From: Zingiber officinale
Lineage: Eukaryota > Streptophyta > Magnoliopsida > Zingiberales > Zingiberaceae
Assembly: GCF_018446385.1 (NCBI RefSeq)
Contig: NC_055987.1
Location: 10,439,705 to 10,503,704 of the forward strand
DNA length: 64,000 nucleotides
Reading direction: 5' to 3'
The notes beneath the pieces are model-generated. The model was not told the origin of the DNA. It did no database searches and was given only the letters and a program-made list of their open reading frames with translations. Positions 22,899 to 35,490 of the stretch are shown here, piece after piece; position 1 is the first letter of the stretch; every line of letters starts with the position of its first letter. Both the position numbers and the translations under genes were made by a program.

Positions 22899-23321
22899 TT
22901 GATAGAAGTTTATCAAGCAGACTCGGAGGAGGTCTGGAAAATTTATGTAGACGGATCAGCTACCCAGCGGGGAAGTGGTGTAGGTGCACTTCTAATATCT
23001 CCGCAGGGAGACATTATGCAGCTGGCTGTACGGCTAAATTTCAGAGCTACCAACAATAAGGCAGAGTATGAAACCCTATTAGTAGGTTTGCAAGTAGCTT
23101 GGCATGTGGGGGCAAGCAGAGTCGTAATATACTCGGATTCGCAGCTAGTAACTCAGCAGGTGACCGGACATTTTGAAGCAAACAACGAAAAGATGCAAGT
23201 TTACAAGGAAGCCTATGAGAAGATAAGGAAAGATTTTAAAGAAGTCACAGTCACCAAGATTCCTGTGAAAATGAAAGCGGATGAACTAGCTAAAATGGCC
23301 CCACGACTACTTGGGTACTGA
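22899..23321 (+). pseudogene. Gypsy second (archaeal-type) RNase H
   Basis: The longest intact pol piece, 140 codons. Catalytic acids are in the expected places: IYVDGSA, NNKAEYETLL and IYSDSQL. It is followed by VTGHFEANNEKM. An additional archaeal-type RNase H next to the usual one is a Tat-lineage feature. Start and end are set by frameshifts, not by gene signals. Confidence 0.85.
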
Positions 23322-24339
23322 TGATCTATAGCGGAGACCTCCCTTATAGCTCAGATTGATCCGCAAAATAACACGGAGGAGTTATTGATGGAGAGTGCCC
23401 ATAATGAGTTTCCTCCGGAATTGTACCTAGAAGGAGGCGTATGCTCCGAGCAGACCCATTCTTATGTTATGATGGAGATCAATGTAAAAGGTCTTTCTCC
23501 ACCTCGCCCAAGTGCTTGAATATGGAAGAAGCGGATCAGGCCTGGGAGATACATTTGGGATCTGCTGTGGTAACCACGCGGTGGAAGAACGGCGGCAAAG
23601 TGCTATTGGCAGTATTTCCTGCCTACCGCAGAGGGATGCCAAGTTGGTGAATACTTGTTTGTCATGCCAAAGGTACACGTAACCCATAACCTCCGAGGCT
23701 GCCGAGAACTTCCATGTGTGTCTGCCCTTGGGGGTATGGACATCGTAGGACCTTCCAGATGGCTACGGGCAAAGAGCGTTGTGGTAGCGATGAGATTACT
23801 TCTCAAGTGGGTGGCGGAAGCTCCGCAAAATCGAAGATCACGCCGGTTCTTATGGAAAAATATCTTTTGCGTAGATATCATGTCGGACAATGGCGGAGCA
23901 ATTTCAAGGACGCAAAATACAAAATTGGTGCAACGGGTTCGCATAACTCGGGCCTTCACTGGTGGCTCACCCGAGCAATGGTCGAGAGGTAGTCAATCGA
24001 GAAATAGTGGGGGCTCAAGTCTTGGATCACGGGAGGCTTGTGTGCAGAGCCGCATTTTGTGGGTCTATCGACGACACCCGAGAGGTCGACACCTTTCCAT
24101 TTAGTATATGGTAATGAAGCGAAGTGGTACCTCTAGAGGTGGGATCCATCGTGAGAAGAATGATGTATGATGAAGGGCACGGGCGACTATTCGGTTGAGC
24201 TAGATTTCATCAAAGAAATCCGGAACAAGCAGCCGTGTGGAGGCCTATAGACAAAGAATGAGGCAAAACTATAATAGAAGGGTGATCCCCCGATTCTTCG
24301 GAGAAGGAGACCTCGTCTGGAAGCAGATGAAGCCCTTAG
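23322..24339 (+). pseudogene. Gypsy integrase remnant, cut by the copia insertion
   Basis: Fragments include IHLGS (zinc-binding part), GYGHRRTFQMA (from the MDIVGPF region), STPFHLVYGNEA, DFIKEIRNK and, at the end, FFGEGDLVWKQMKPL, which is the start of the integrase C-terminal domain. The sequence then breaks off at 24339 where the copia LTR starts. Numerous frameshifts. It would have joined element DNA to the genome. Confidence 0.75.
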
Positions 24340-26799
24340 TGTTAGAGTGTATACTAAAAGCCTAGCTTTTGGTATAAATATTTATCTAGAAATAAGAATC
24401 ACATTGGTCAAATGTCTACATTTATGATAAATGTAGTTGCTCAATTAATTTATATTATAGATAACATGGTGTGTGGTGTCAACATACTATAAAGATACAT
24501 AGTAAACTTTGTGATATTACCAAGATGGAAAGGAACAAACCATTGGAAGGTCGTGAGTGTAATTAGGTATTAGTTTATCTTAACTATATAATTACACTAG
24601 TACACTTAGAGTGTATTGAGTAGGACCATTTGAGGTCGTTCCTTTTATACGACTTTATAAAGGAACAAGACCTCGATTATTATGAAGTGTGTTTTAATCC
24701 TAATATAATAACAAGCACATATATTTGATATTTATTTCTTTAATTTATCAATGGGTGAGATTTAGTTCGATAAATCAATAAGCCGATAAGTTGGAAATGA
24801 TATCACTTATAGTGTGTTGTTGATTATAGAAGGAACTGTCCTAGTGATCTGGGTTGAGAATGCCCCAAGAGGAGCTCAGAAGGATTGTCATGTTAAACCT
24901 CAGGACTTAGCCATGGCTAATGAAGTTGAGTGGTACTACTCTTGGAGTTAGATATTAATTAAGTCAGTTAACTTACTTAATTGGTGGACATTTGTTATCT
25001 TAAACACAGGAGACTAACACACTCATAAAAACCCAGGTTAGACCGTTAGTGCTATGTTCAATAATAGTTCTTTAGTGGAATGAATTATTATTGATGAAAT
25101 TAAGTTGTGTGTTCGGGAGAACACGGGATGTAATTTCATCGGACCAAAATCAATTCCTCCTCTCGGTCCCTATCGTAGCCTCTAGTATGTAGAGATTTAC
25201 ACCCACCGTATACCACCTTCTTACCCATCCAATGGAGTGGCCAAAGCTAGGTCCAAGCTGTGTGAGGGTCGGCCAAGACAAGCTGGAGGCTTGGGTTGGG
25301 TCAAGCTCGAGTGGCTAGAATAAAAGGATTTTTAAAAATTATTTCTTATGTGGATATCATGATTTTAAAAGAAAGTTTAAAAATTAAAAATTTTCTTTTA
25401 TAGTTTTCTACAGGTTAAGAGAAGAGATTAATCTCTTTCCTTATTTGTAGTTTAAAAGGATGGTTTTAATTTTGGTAAAACTTTCCTTATTTGTAAATCA
25501 TCTACATGTTTAAAGAGAGTTTAAAATTTGAAATCTTTCCTTATTTGTTGATTAAAGGAGGATTTTAAATTTTAAGAAAACTTTCTTTAACCATGTTCAT
25601 GATTTAAAGAAAGTTTAAAATTAATAATCTCTTTATTAGTTTCTACAAAAGATTGAGAAAAGATTTGATATCTTTCCTTATTTGTAAAAGAGATTTAATT
25701 TTTAGAGATAACTTTCTTTTTATCCACATGTTTAAAGAAAGATTTTAATTTATTAAATTTCCTTTTATAAACCAATCATGAAGGATTAAATTATTGGAGA
25801 AATTTTATAAATTTCGGAACAAATTAGGAAGTTTTAATTAATTAAAACTCTCCTTGTTCTTAACTTTTATGTCGTCAAATAAAATTGAGAAAGAAAATTA
25901 TTTTAATTAAATAATTTTTCCTTTTCAATGGAAAAAGAATTAAGAAATTTTTATTAAATTTTCCTTATTTGCCAAGATCAAGGATTATAAAGAGGTGGTA
26001 GAGGAGGCTTCAAGGTGAACGACTCTATTATTTTTCTCTTTTCTTTGGTTGTGGTGGTCCTATTTCTCTCCTCTCCTCTTGGCCGAAACTTATCTCTTGG
26101 TGGAGCTTTTGTTAGTGGCGGATCAAGGAAGGAGAAGAAGGAGAAAGCAAGCCTAGCTATCCCTGAGCATGGTGGTGGTGGGAACCTCTATCATCCTAGA
26201 AGATGTTTTGATGGCGAAACTTGCAAGGAAGAAGAAGGTGATTGGTGGTTTCTCATCGGAAGATCGCAACGTCCGGGTTAGAAGAGGAATCTGAGAAGAT
26301 TAAGAGGTCTTTCTAGAAGGTATAACTAGTAATTTTTCCTTTCCGCATCATGCTAGTTATTTATGGAAATAATACCAAATACAAGAGGCTTACAATTCTA
26401 GTATTTCGAATATGTTTTTCGATGTTGTGTTCTTTTATTTTTTCCATGTGATTTGATTGTTCTTCGGTTAACCTAAAGTTAATTTAGGAAATTAAATATT
26501 AGCTTTCCATAAAAGGTTTGTCTAGTCGGTGGTGGTTGCTCCCGTATCCAAGAGAAGTGCCTTGCCGCGTCGAACCAATTATGAAATTAATATTTAATGG
26601 AATTAATAACTTAAGGTGATTTGGTCGAACGTGTTAAGTTCGCAGGAGACCCAAGTCAAAACCTAAAGAATGAATATATTAAGTTTTGGATCAAGCGTGT
26701 TAAGTTACGATCCAAAATTTAATTTAAAGAACACATGGTAGCTAGGAAAAGGTTCGAACCTTTTTTATACGAGGAACCTCTAGGTTTTAGCAACCAACA
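24340..26799 (+). repeat. 5' LTR of the nested copia element
   Basis: TGTTAGAGTGTATACTAAAAG at the start (first 20 bases or so) and CAACCAACA at the end, with a short TG/CA inverted terminal pair. It aligns with the minus-strand LTR 61990-59604 along its length. A TATA-like ttataaagagg lies at about 25985, after a run of AT-rich degenerate repeats (ttaaagaaagtttaaa words, 25350-25800). Confidence 0.9.
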
Positions 26800-26800
26800 A

Positions 26801-26820
26801 TTGGTATCGAGCTAGGGTTT
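26801..26820 (+). other. Primer-binding site of the nested copia element
   Basis: TTGGTATCGAGCTAGGG follows the LTR by one base. The usual copia site, complementary to initiator tRNA-Met, is TTGGTATCAGAGC; here the A of CAG is missing. Confidence 0.8.
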
Positions 26821-28239
26821 GCCGTGTATTTGGTATTAGTTTAATTATGCATGCATACATAATTTAGTAGGGTTAAGTAGGATGTAACTTTGTGGATCTG
26901 GATGCAGGATCCAACTATGGCTTATAGTTATTATGTGTGATTGGACCCTTGGACATTGTTATGTGCAATGTATTATAAAATCTAGTGATTGTAAAATAGC
27001 GTTTTAAGGATTTTTTTATTTGATCTAGTTACATGTACATCCTTTTATGGAATATAGGATCGATGGATGTAAATTTTATTTTATGTTCGATCTAGTTTAC
27101 ATGTATATTCCTTCGAGGAATATAGGATCAAAATAAATTCTATTTATGGATCGAATCTTGCAAAGTGTGGAACCTTCTAAGGACGGCAGTAGATGGAAAG
27201 ATGGATGCGATACGCATTAGATTGGCCAAATACAAATATGGGATGGCACATGTGAGAACGAGAAAAGCCATAATAGTTGAAAATTAGATTTTCTATTTAT
27301 TGCTTTTATGTCTTTATTAGTGTGCAATTAGGATTTACATATTTAGTAGGCTAGTTATAGTTAAAACTATAAGGGAGAGTTTTTAAGTAAATCCCATGGT
27401 CTCATTGTTGTTTGAGCAAGCAGAAACAAGCTTCGCTGGCTACAGTGCCTTCCTCCACGGATGAGCTTGTTTGTGGATCACTAGACTTCTATTTTGGATG
27501 ACTATAAGAAGTTAATTAAGCAGGTGATCTTCCCCAACGCGGAGGGCATAATCTTATTAATGGACTTAGTGTCAAGTAATGGTATACACTTAGACACATC
27601 TAATAGTATCCTCCCCATCGAGTACTGCTATTATTTGTGTGACCAAATGATACCAACTATTAATTTTATTTGTCAAAAGTTAGGTTGACAAGATAATAAA
27701 ATTAATGGGTTAAAACCTCCTTTACAAATGTTGAATTTGTATACATCCACACTAACGTGGCATGCAAAATTCACGGTGTTTGAGGTGTTGGTGAAATTAA
27801 ATAATATTGTTTGAGGAATCAATATTTTTAAATTCAAAGTTTTTGACCAAATATTTGATCAAAACAGATCAACTATTAATTTTATTATCATAAAGTTAGA
27901 TAAAATTAATGAATAATAATTTTGTATACGTCCACACTATCGTGGCATACAAAATTCATGGGGATTTTCAAGGAGTTGATCTTGACCAAGTATTTTTGTG
28001 ATTCTTAGGATTTAAAATGTTTGTCAATCCCCTAGTAGTCATACTATAAGAAAGACTTAGTAATCCCAATTGTAATGATTGGAAATAGGACTTTGATACT
28101 GTCTTTCTTAGAACTAAGAACAATATAGGTGTATTTAATTCATTAGTTGAAACATGTTCGGTGGTGTTATCTGCACGAGTGTAGATACAAATGCCATTAA
28201 TCATGTCCATGATTTATTGCGGGTTCGAGGCACTAAATG
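26821..28239 (+). other. Copia leader and gag region, degenerate
   Basis: No long frame; the longest is 64 codons (27494-27688) without recognisable domain. An imperfect duplication is present: tgtatac(a/g)tccacacta with cgtggcat(g/a)caaaattca, at about 27738 and again at about 27923, each preceded by attaattttatt words, offset about 185 bp. Confidence 0.5.
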
Positions 28240-29390
28240 AAAATTAAAACATCAGCTACATGTACCAAATGGTGTTGTTGCAGTGGGAGATGTTTATCTT
28301 TTGATAAGAATAAAACATGGATTTTGAGTAATTGTCTTTACCACCAAGTTTAGAAAGAACTAGTTTTCGCTAAACTATTGAAAGAACTTGATATTCTGCC
28401 TCTTTTAATAAAGTTGTTATTAAGAAAAGAGGAAGTTATACGATGCAGTACGTTGGTTGGCAATTTATAAATCCAAACTCTCACGATGCAACAAATGAAA
28501 TTAGTAACACATCTTCTAACTTTAAGAGAAAGTAACCGAAAATGAACCAATTATATCTTTATTCTAAGGCTAGGTTATATTAACTTAGAGTAGGATTTTG
28601 GTGATGAACTTTTGGGTTCATTAGTAGAAATCTTTCCAACCTCGAGTCTTACTTGGAAGGAAAAATAACCAAGAAGCTTTAAGTCCAAGGGTATGGAGTC
28701 AATATTGGAATTGGTTCATTCTGATTTGTGTGATCCTATGAGCATCCGGGCAAGAGGTTGTTTCAAATATTTCATCTATTTTATAGACAACTATTTGAGA
28801 TACGGATATATTTACTTGATGTGCAAGTCTAAGCTTTGATTGTTCAAAGAGTAGGGCGATGTGGAGAAAGCACAAAGTAAAGTATCAAGACACTACGGTA
28901 AGATTGTAGTGGCAAGTACCTCTTGGGAGAATTTAGGAGTCATTTATCGAGGGATTTAATCCAAACTAGCGCACAGTACACCGAATGGAATAGGAAAAGG
29001 AAGATATAGGACTCTTATGGAAATAAGTAGATTGATGAGTTAAGAATATTATCAAAATCATTTAAGGATATACTGGAAACGAGGTGAGATATAGTCATAT
29101 ATCAGACAGAAGCTTTCGGGATATTCGGATTCGTAAAAGACATATGCAGAGAGACAATGATAAGTTGGGCGGAATTCACTTGTGGGTTATCCTATTGAAA
29201 TGAAAGAAGGTTTATAAAATCAGAAGGTCATTGTTAGCATCGATAGATTTTTTAGAAAAGGACTATGTAATAAACCATGTGCCCATAAGAAAATTTGTTC
29301 TTAAGGAAGTAATAAAGGCATGTCTAATCTAGTACCAACTGTACAAGATGAGATACCACAAGAAGCTGCAACACGTATCACAAATGATAC
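28240..29390 (+). pseudogene. Copia gag-pre-integrase and integrase remnant
   Basis: The clearest stretch, at 28690-28830, reads SILELVHSDLCDPMSIRARG and YFIYFIDNYLRYGYIYLM, the start of the copia integrase core with its first catalytic Asp (HSDLC). Downstream, GKYLLGEF and RSHLSRDLIQTSAQ follow with stops, where the second catalytic region is expected. Similarity to the inverted copy continues to about 29350 (IPQEAATRITNDT) and then stops abruptly. Confidence 0.75.
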
Positions 29391-32300
29391 ATAATTTCCA
29401 TCGAGGCGCAGGCGTAACCTCCGACGCGATGCAAAACCTCAGGCTCCAACCAAAGTCATTCTCACAGGAAAGTGATCGGAAGGAGGCACTCAACACGAAT
29501 TTACCTAAGGGGCGGTGTGTCGGAGGTAGTGGCTCAGCTGAAGAAGAAAGTAGGTCTCTCTTGATAGCAGTCTGCCATGATCCTCTCCATTCGGTAGTAG
29601 CGAAGGGAGGTCCATGTGGACCAGTCACGTGGCTAGGCGTCTCAGTTGATGCATGGGCCGATCTGTTTCCTCAGGAAACCCCGAGAAAAAGACTTTTCTT
29701 CCGGTTAGCTTAAGGAGGAAGGAGAGAGAAAAGCGGTTTGGGCTTGGAAATCAAAAGACCATTGCGGCGAGGAAAGGCGAAGGAAGCTGAAAAGGGAGGC
29801 GACCGGAGACCTCACAAACTTCGCAGTACGAAGAGCCAGCAATCTTTATGGAATTGGGTTAGCTGACCTAGGGAATCTTAAGCGTCACACTCGACAAAAA
29901 AGGATGAGGGGCAGAGAAGGCCGATATTATTGTTCGGGTAAAGAAAGTACACGAACCGGTGAGAGGAGGATCATCTGAGTTCACACCCGGTGGGGATGAT
30001 GGGTGAAGTAGCTAGTAGGATTTCATGGGTATATCGTGGGTCATCCCAATCCAACTCCCGTGAGTCGAGCGTGAGTGCTCCCGCATGAAGAGATCCAAGA
30101 AGGAGAGGCCATTGCGGGGAGATCGCGGGGAGATAGAAAGAGCAGGGCGAAAGAAGGGGCTTGAAGAAAAGGAAGGGCAGAGGCTCTGGAAAAAGTCGAT
30201 CGGCCGGCAGCGGCGTTTGAGTGCTCCGTGGTGACGGCGAATCATAATAAGGAGAGAGGGAAGAAGATACTTATAGGTATGGTGGAGAAGGATATTTTCG
30301 TAAGTTAACAACGGACTGACGGTTGATACAGGCCAGGCGGTGAGGAGTGCTGTGATGAGCTTCGAGAATATAACCGGAGGGCATTATAGGAAAAGCGGGG
30401 CTCAGTGCAGGCGCCTCATAGTGCGACGATCGGGAGAAAGGAAAAGGGAAAAAAGCACCTCGGTTACTAACCACACTCGCAGAACTTTTTGACTAGAAGC
30501 GAAGATACTGCCATCGCCAATCGATCGCAGCGGTCAAGTAACTGTTTGCATGAACAGCGTTAAAGACAAAAAGTGAACTACTCTGCAGTGCTCCTGATAA
30601 GGATTATTGGAGGAAGACGATAAAGCCAAGAGCAGCATGAGAGAAGCTAGCAGCTAAGCGAGTAGTAGTTCGAAGACCATGAATAAAATCACAACAAATC
30701 ACACAGGAAGGTTCATCAAAAAGGTCATCATATCGCTTATACACGACATAAAGAAAAGGAATCCAATCAACGAAGGGAGTGCTAAGGAGATCTGACTCGA
30801 GCGATCTGCACAGCCGCTCGGAACTATGAGGGAGGGGCAGCAGAAATAAATATCCCTCGAGCCGATGGCGTGCATGGGAGCCCAAGAAATATCGGAGCGG
30901 ATGCGTTAGGAGGGAAGAGGGTTGTTTGTGTCCGAAGGATAGCCGAGCAGCAAAGTAGAAACTAGGCTAGCAAATGGTCAACCGGCGAGTAGCGACAACA
31001 CCGACAACAAGACCACACAGGTCTCGAAACATAGACTCAAGAAGTGGCTCAGTAGCCCAGCGTGACCCACCAGCGAGGCTCAGGATTTGCTCGTCAGGCT
31101 GATTTCAGTTCGTAGCCGGTGGCAGCAGACGGGCCCTCACTTTCAGAGAGACGCGCGAGACCGCCTGAGACTGCTCTTGGCGGCCAGCTTCCTGAATCAA
31201 GCTTCATAGTTAAGCGACCATAGGCATCGGGCAGTCGACGACGGTTTGATATTGCATGCTAGGGAGATTTCGGCATCATTTGGGAGACTTTCGGCTTGCT
31301 GCAGTCGGCAGCTGTAACTGCGGCCTTAAGCATTCTTAGGAAGAACGGCGTCAGTGAGGATTTCATCTTAGCGATGCCGTTGGAGGGATCGAGAGGCAAG
31401 GCCGAGCGAGCGCTCGGTGGCCGCATTAACTGATAAACGCCATCAAGCTCTAGTTCCTCTGGATGCGTTCCAGATGCATCTGGAAGTTCAGCGTAGAGCC
31501 ATACCGGCGCAGTGTTCTCTCAGAACCTCAAGACGTTGCCAAGACGCCGCAGCGGTCGGTCAGTCATTTCCCGTCGCCAGGACGTTTAAGAGGATTCTGA
31601 AACACGTTCACGGACTGATAAAGCGGATGAAAGACGAAGTACCACACCACTCACACGAGCAATTGAGCCGAATACTCCTCCAGGTCCAACGAACAAAGAG
31701 TGAACTAAGGACACATTGGCATAGCGGGAGGTATCGAGTAGCTACTACACTACGGGATCGGGATAGAGGGGAGCCGGAGCCTCGGAGGTGCCTGAGCCTG
31801 CCTGAGATGGCTCATCATTAGGCGGCTCAAGATGGCAGCTACTACCGGCACTAGGCCGTGCGTCGGCGGTAGCCTTTGCTACTACCGCAGGGCAGGTCAC
31901 TGGCACCACCGGCAGCTTAAGCAGTGATCGGTGTCAGGATATACACCTAAATCCCGGGCCACATTCCCGTCATGTGCCAATCTCCCGTGGTCGTGTGGGA
32001 CCCGAAAAAATCACTACTGGACGTCAGTGTCAGGTGGAGGAGAATTCCACGGACGGCCATCTCCTGCTTGTCTCCCTTGAGGCTTGGCGTTCGCTGGAGG
32101 GAGACGCATCCTTGACCCGTGAGGCAGCGGCGGCTGAGGTCGAGAGAGATCGGCACAATGGGTGCTTTGCAGTGGTTGAGTGGCGTCTCAATGACCTCCC
32201 GGTTCGTGCGCGCGGTCGCTGCTGGCTGTGAGCGATCGAAGGTCTCGGGAGACCTCGACCTCGTGGCCACTTCGAGCTAGAACTGCCAGCACCGAGTGTC

Positions 32301-33880
32301 TGGCCTTAGGCAAAAGAGGATGGACCAACTGGCATTAAAAAAAGAAGAAAGTTAACACTTAGTTAGAAGGCGTTATATACTGAAAATATAACAACGAAAA
32401 GGAGCTTGATTTACTACGAGACTAAGGCCAGCGTGAAGAATGCCTTCGGCCGCAGCAGATGAACAACAATTCACCTCTCGCGTCACTGGAAAAGGAAAGG
32501 AGTGACGGGTGTTCATGGACATGCTGTGAAGTCGCAGGGAGGGGGCGCCATTGGGAAGGCGGTTAAGGGACAGGAAAACCTCCGGCCTTTATTGGAAGAG
32601 GTGAGTCATCGAAAATGGCTTAGCTGGCGGCCGCAGCGTTGAATACCCCTTACTTACTGGGAAGGAATATAAGTGATGGAATAGTCTAGCATTAAAGGAT
32701 TTGATAAATCACGCACAAGATGATGGTTCATGAACGCTTTCCCGGAATACATTGGGGAAGTGGAGATACCAATACCACAATCTTGACTCAACTCGAGAAA
32801 AAGGATGCAAAGGAAAGAGCGAAGACCACCTAAGATTTGGTCCCTAAAATGTGATAAATCCCTTCGGAGAGAAGGATGCTCATCATCCGCCCGAAAACTC
32901 ATATCCGCTACGTGCGCTAGTTGGATTGAAAGCAGGGCGTGATAATCTAAAGAGAGAGGAATACGATACGAATACGGACAAGAGTTCCTTACCATCCATG
33001 ATCACGAGGAGGCGAAGGAAGGCGAGAGGGCTCGCTGGTGGCAGAGTAGGTAGGCAGAGGTACCTTTGCGATGAACAAGAGGAGGAGAATAGCGCTCCAA
33101 GAGTAAGGAAGCGGACCTCGCCTTTAGGGTTTATAAAGCTCATTCATTCCTTAGGGAAACCCCGAGAGTCGGTAGCCGAAGGTATCTTTTGGTAGTGCGT
33201 CAGGCGGTGCCTGGATGGAACATAGCACGGTGAAAATCTGAGACGGCTGTCAAAAAGGTGTCGACAGTGGTGTCATCGTGAGAAGGAGCACATTAAAGAT
33301 CGATAAGGCAAGGTAATCATGAAGTGACCTCAAAAAAAGCATTCTTAAGTGAAAGGTTCAAGGCTAGGGCGGAAGTTTCATGAAGTCAAGGGCAATTCAA
33401 AAGGTGAATGAGGCAAGGTGGGTCAACTGTGGATGTCGGATCGAGGGTATCAAGCGGCAAATAGCCGCTGCGACTGATATAATAACCAAGAACCTAGATC
33501 GCCTCGAGGGGACGCAGGCAAATGAGTGGGGTCATCATAAGCTCGCAAAGACCTGCCTGAGGGGTTGAGTAAGGTCTCTACGCTCCCTCCTCTATTCTTA
33601 ATTCTATATTATATATAGGTGTGTATGCGATAGGGAAGAAATGCACGACGGCCTGCACAAGTGAATAATGAATCAACCAAAGCTTGATCCTGCCAAGCGT
33701 CCATGCTAGCGCATGGGCCGAATAATAAGGGCGAGAGAAAAGAACAGCGAAGCATCTATGCCTTTGCCATTTGGAGTTCTTCGGTCTCCGTCCGACTCGG
33801 ACCGGCATATGGGTAATCTTGGTCTCGGGAGGTATCGTCGGGTGGTGGCCACCACATGTCTCCTCGGACGGAGTATCCTC
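29391..33880. other. Unassigned repeat-derived DNA inside the gypsy block
   Basis: Intermediate GC content, purine-rich on the plus strand at 29650-30500. Frames of up to 134 codons (31417-31821) and 107-113 codons (minus, 32270-31947 and 32995-32654) have no recognisable domain. Minus-strand words near 30770 (VDWIPFLYVVYKRYDDLFDE) look protein-like but I cannot place them. It lies between a truncated copia and a direct-repeat pair, inside TSD-bounded gypsy DNA, so it is probably more nested transposon sequence. Confidence 0.35.
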
Positions 33881-33884
33881 GGCA

Positions 33885-34105
33885 AGTTATAAGTGACCTA
33901 TCCCAAACCCACCCAACACAGGTTGGCTCCCGAAATTATAAGTGAGTTCAGCGCACAGCTAACACAGCGGTTAGGGTCAGCGCCCAGCTTTAGTCAGAGT
34001 CCTCTTTCCGCACTCGTAGCGTACACAGACCTTCTCGGATGTAAGTGAGCTTATAAGGTAGTCAGAATTATAAGTGAGCTCAATTATAAGTGAGCCCTGG
34101 TGGGT
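33885..34105. repeat. Short dispersed repeats of ttataagtgagc
   Basis: The word ttataagtga occurs near 33885, 33937, 34067 and 34083, with a weaker gtaagtgagctt at 34040. Spacing is irregular. It may be LTR promoter sequence, since gagtataaaggccc follows at about 34133. Confidence 0.5.
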
Positions 34106-34132
34106 GAGTCACGCCCAGTTTCCTCGCCTCGG

Positions 34133-34150
34133 TGAGTATAAAGGCCCAGA
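34133..34150 (+). promoter_or_regulatory. TATA-like box in repeat DNA
   Basis: GAGTATAAAGGCCC in a GC-rich setting, followed by a C/T-rich stretch. It resembles an LTR core promoter, but the LTR borders are not seen. Confidence 0.3.
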
Positions 34151-34959
34151 ACTCCGGTTCTCAGAATTAGAGTTCTCCCATCCTCTAAGGGCCCAGTGAA
34201 GCCTGAACACACGCCCAACGACCTTCCTGTGCAAGAATCTCGCCTCAAGTAACGCCCTCTGTTCGAGCGACCAACGACCTGCTCACGCTCGACTCCCGTC
34301 GGCTGGCCCAACTGAGAGCTCGTGCTCACGCCCACCCAACCGGCACCTTCGTGTCACCACCATCCCGTGCGAGAATCAGCTCTCAGTGAACACGCCCAAC
34401 AGGGTTTATAAGGAGCCTAGTCAGTCAGACCTTCAGCATGCTGATGCCCACAGCGAGGTGGTCCCTCGCCTTATCACCATGGTCGTCCATCTGACGACGA
34501 GAATCAAAAGTGAGCTCGTTCATGAACGACCTTTCAGCCCTGAGAGAATCAAAAACCCCGCGCTAAATCATGCAGCGTACGCTCACCAACGCCTAACCCT
34601 CTGGAGATACCTCACACATTGTCGCGGAGCGCGTTTTCAAATAATCGTCAATTACCACATTCAAAGCATTTAGCTCCTTTATGCAAATGCGAAATCGGAG
34701 AGACAGCAGCGAAGTATCCATCCTATCCCTCAAGCATCAATATCGATCATTCATCAACGATCTGGGACGACCCCACGGATCCTCTCGAGTGCTCGGTGAA
34801 CTGCCGGTGAAAACTCGTGACCAGTAGGGAGTCGGGCGACGGCCCTCCCGACAGCAGTCTCGAGGAGAGTAGTTACGGCCACGAACAAAGTGGCTTCCAA
34901 AAATCGACTCACTACCGCGCGCCGTGTTCACGGGGTTTATATAGAACTATGGCATTGCC

Positions 34960-35490
34960 GCGCACATCATACGCAGCGTCCTCATCTTTCCTAGGTATGC
35001 GGCCGTCGGCTTACTCCTTTCCCTAGGTATGTGGCATTGTCACGAAACTTTACACCCAGCTTGCATCGCTCTGGATCAGGGACGTCACAAGATTGGAGTA
35101 CACGACACACGTGAAACCCACGCGAGGAGAAATCTGCCCTCTTCCCTTGCTTGCTTGTCCAAAGCTTGGAGCTCTCTCCTCCGGCGCACAATAGCACATG
35201 TGTTGCTTGCTTGTGGAGACTAATAAAGGGCAGGGCGCTTACGATCTGGTCGGTTTAAGGCTTCAAAGGTCCGGTCCGCGACCTTTTAGCGCCGTCGTCA
35301 ACCTCGATTTGTGTGGTGTCCCACCATAAGTGCAAGCCGCCGGACCCCACCCATCCAGGTATGATTCCATTCCCACTCGATGCTCCGCTTCTGGGTCTCG
35401 CTCTGTCGGACCCACTACGGATGGTCCGGTGTGACTTTCACTACTTGCTTGCCACTTTGCAAAAAAGAGCCGCTCTTCGGATCACTTGCC
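34960..35490 (+). repeat. Direct repeat, left copy (probable LTR fragment of a second element)
   Basis: Shares in the same order with 38985-39610: tttccctaggtatg, cacgtgaaacc, gagaaat, gagactaataa, gaccttttagcg, accataa, gattccat, ggtgactttcact and gccgctctt. The copies differ by many substitutions and short indels. Spacing is about 4.1 kb. Confidence 0.65.

Larger units (their letters stand above)
24340..29390 (+). mobile_element. Copia LTR retrotransposon nested in the gypsy element, truncated
   Basis: Starts with a complete 2.46-kb 5' LTR (24340-26799), a primer-binding site and about 2.6 kb of internal sequence with integrase remnants. Similarity to the inverted copy at the window end stops near 29390, in the spacer between integrase and reverse transcriptase. 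RT, RNase H and the 3' LTR are missing. The integrase words suggest a Tork/Angela-like copia. Insertion point: the integrase C-terminal domain of the gypsy element. Confidence 0.8.
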
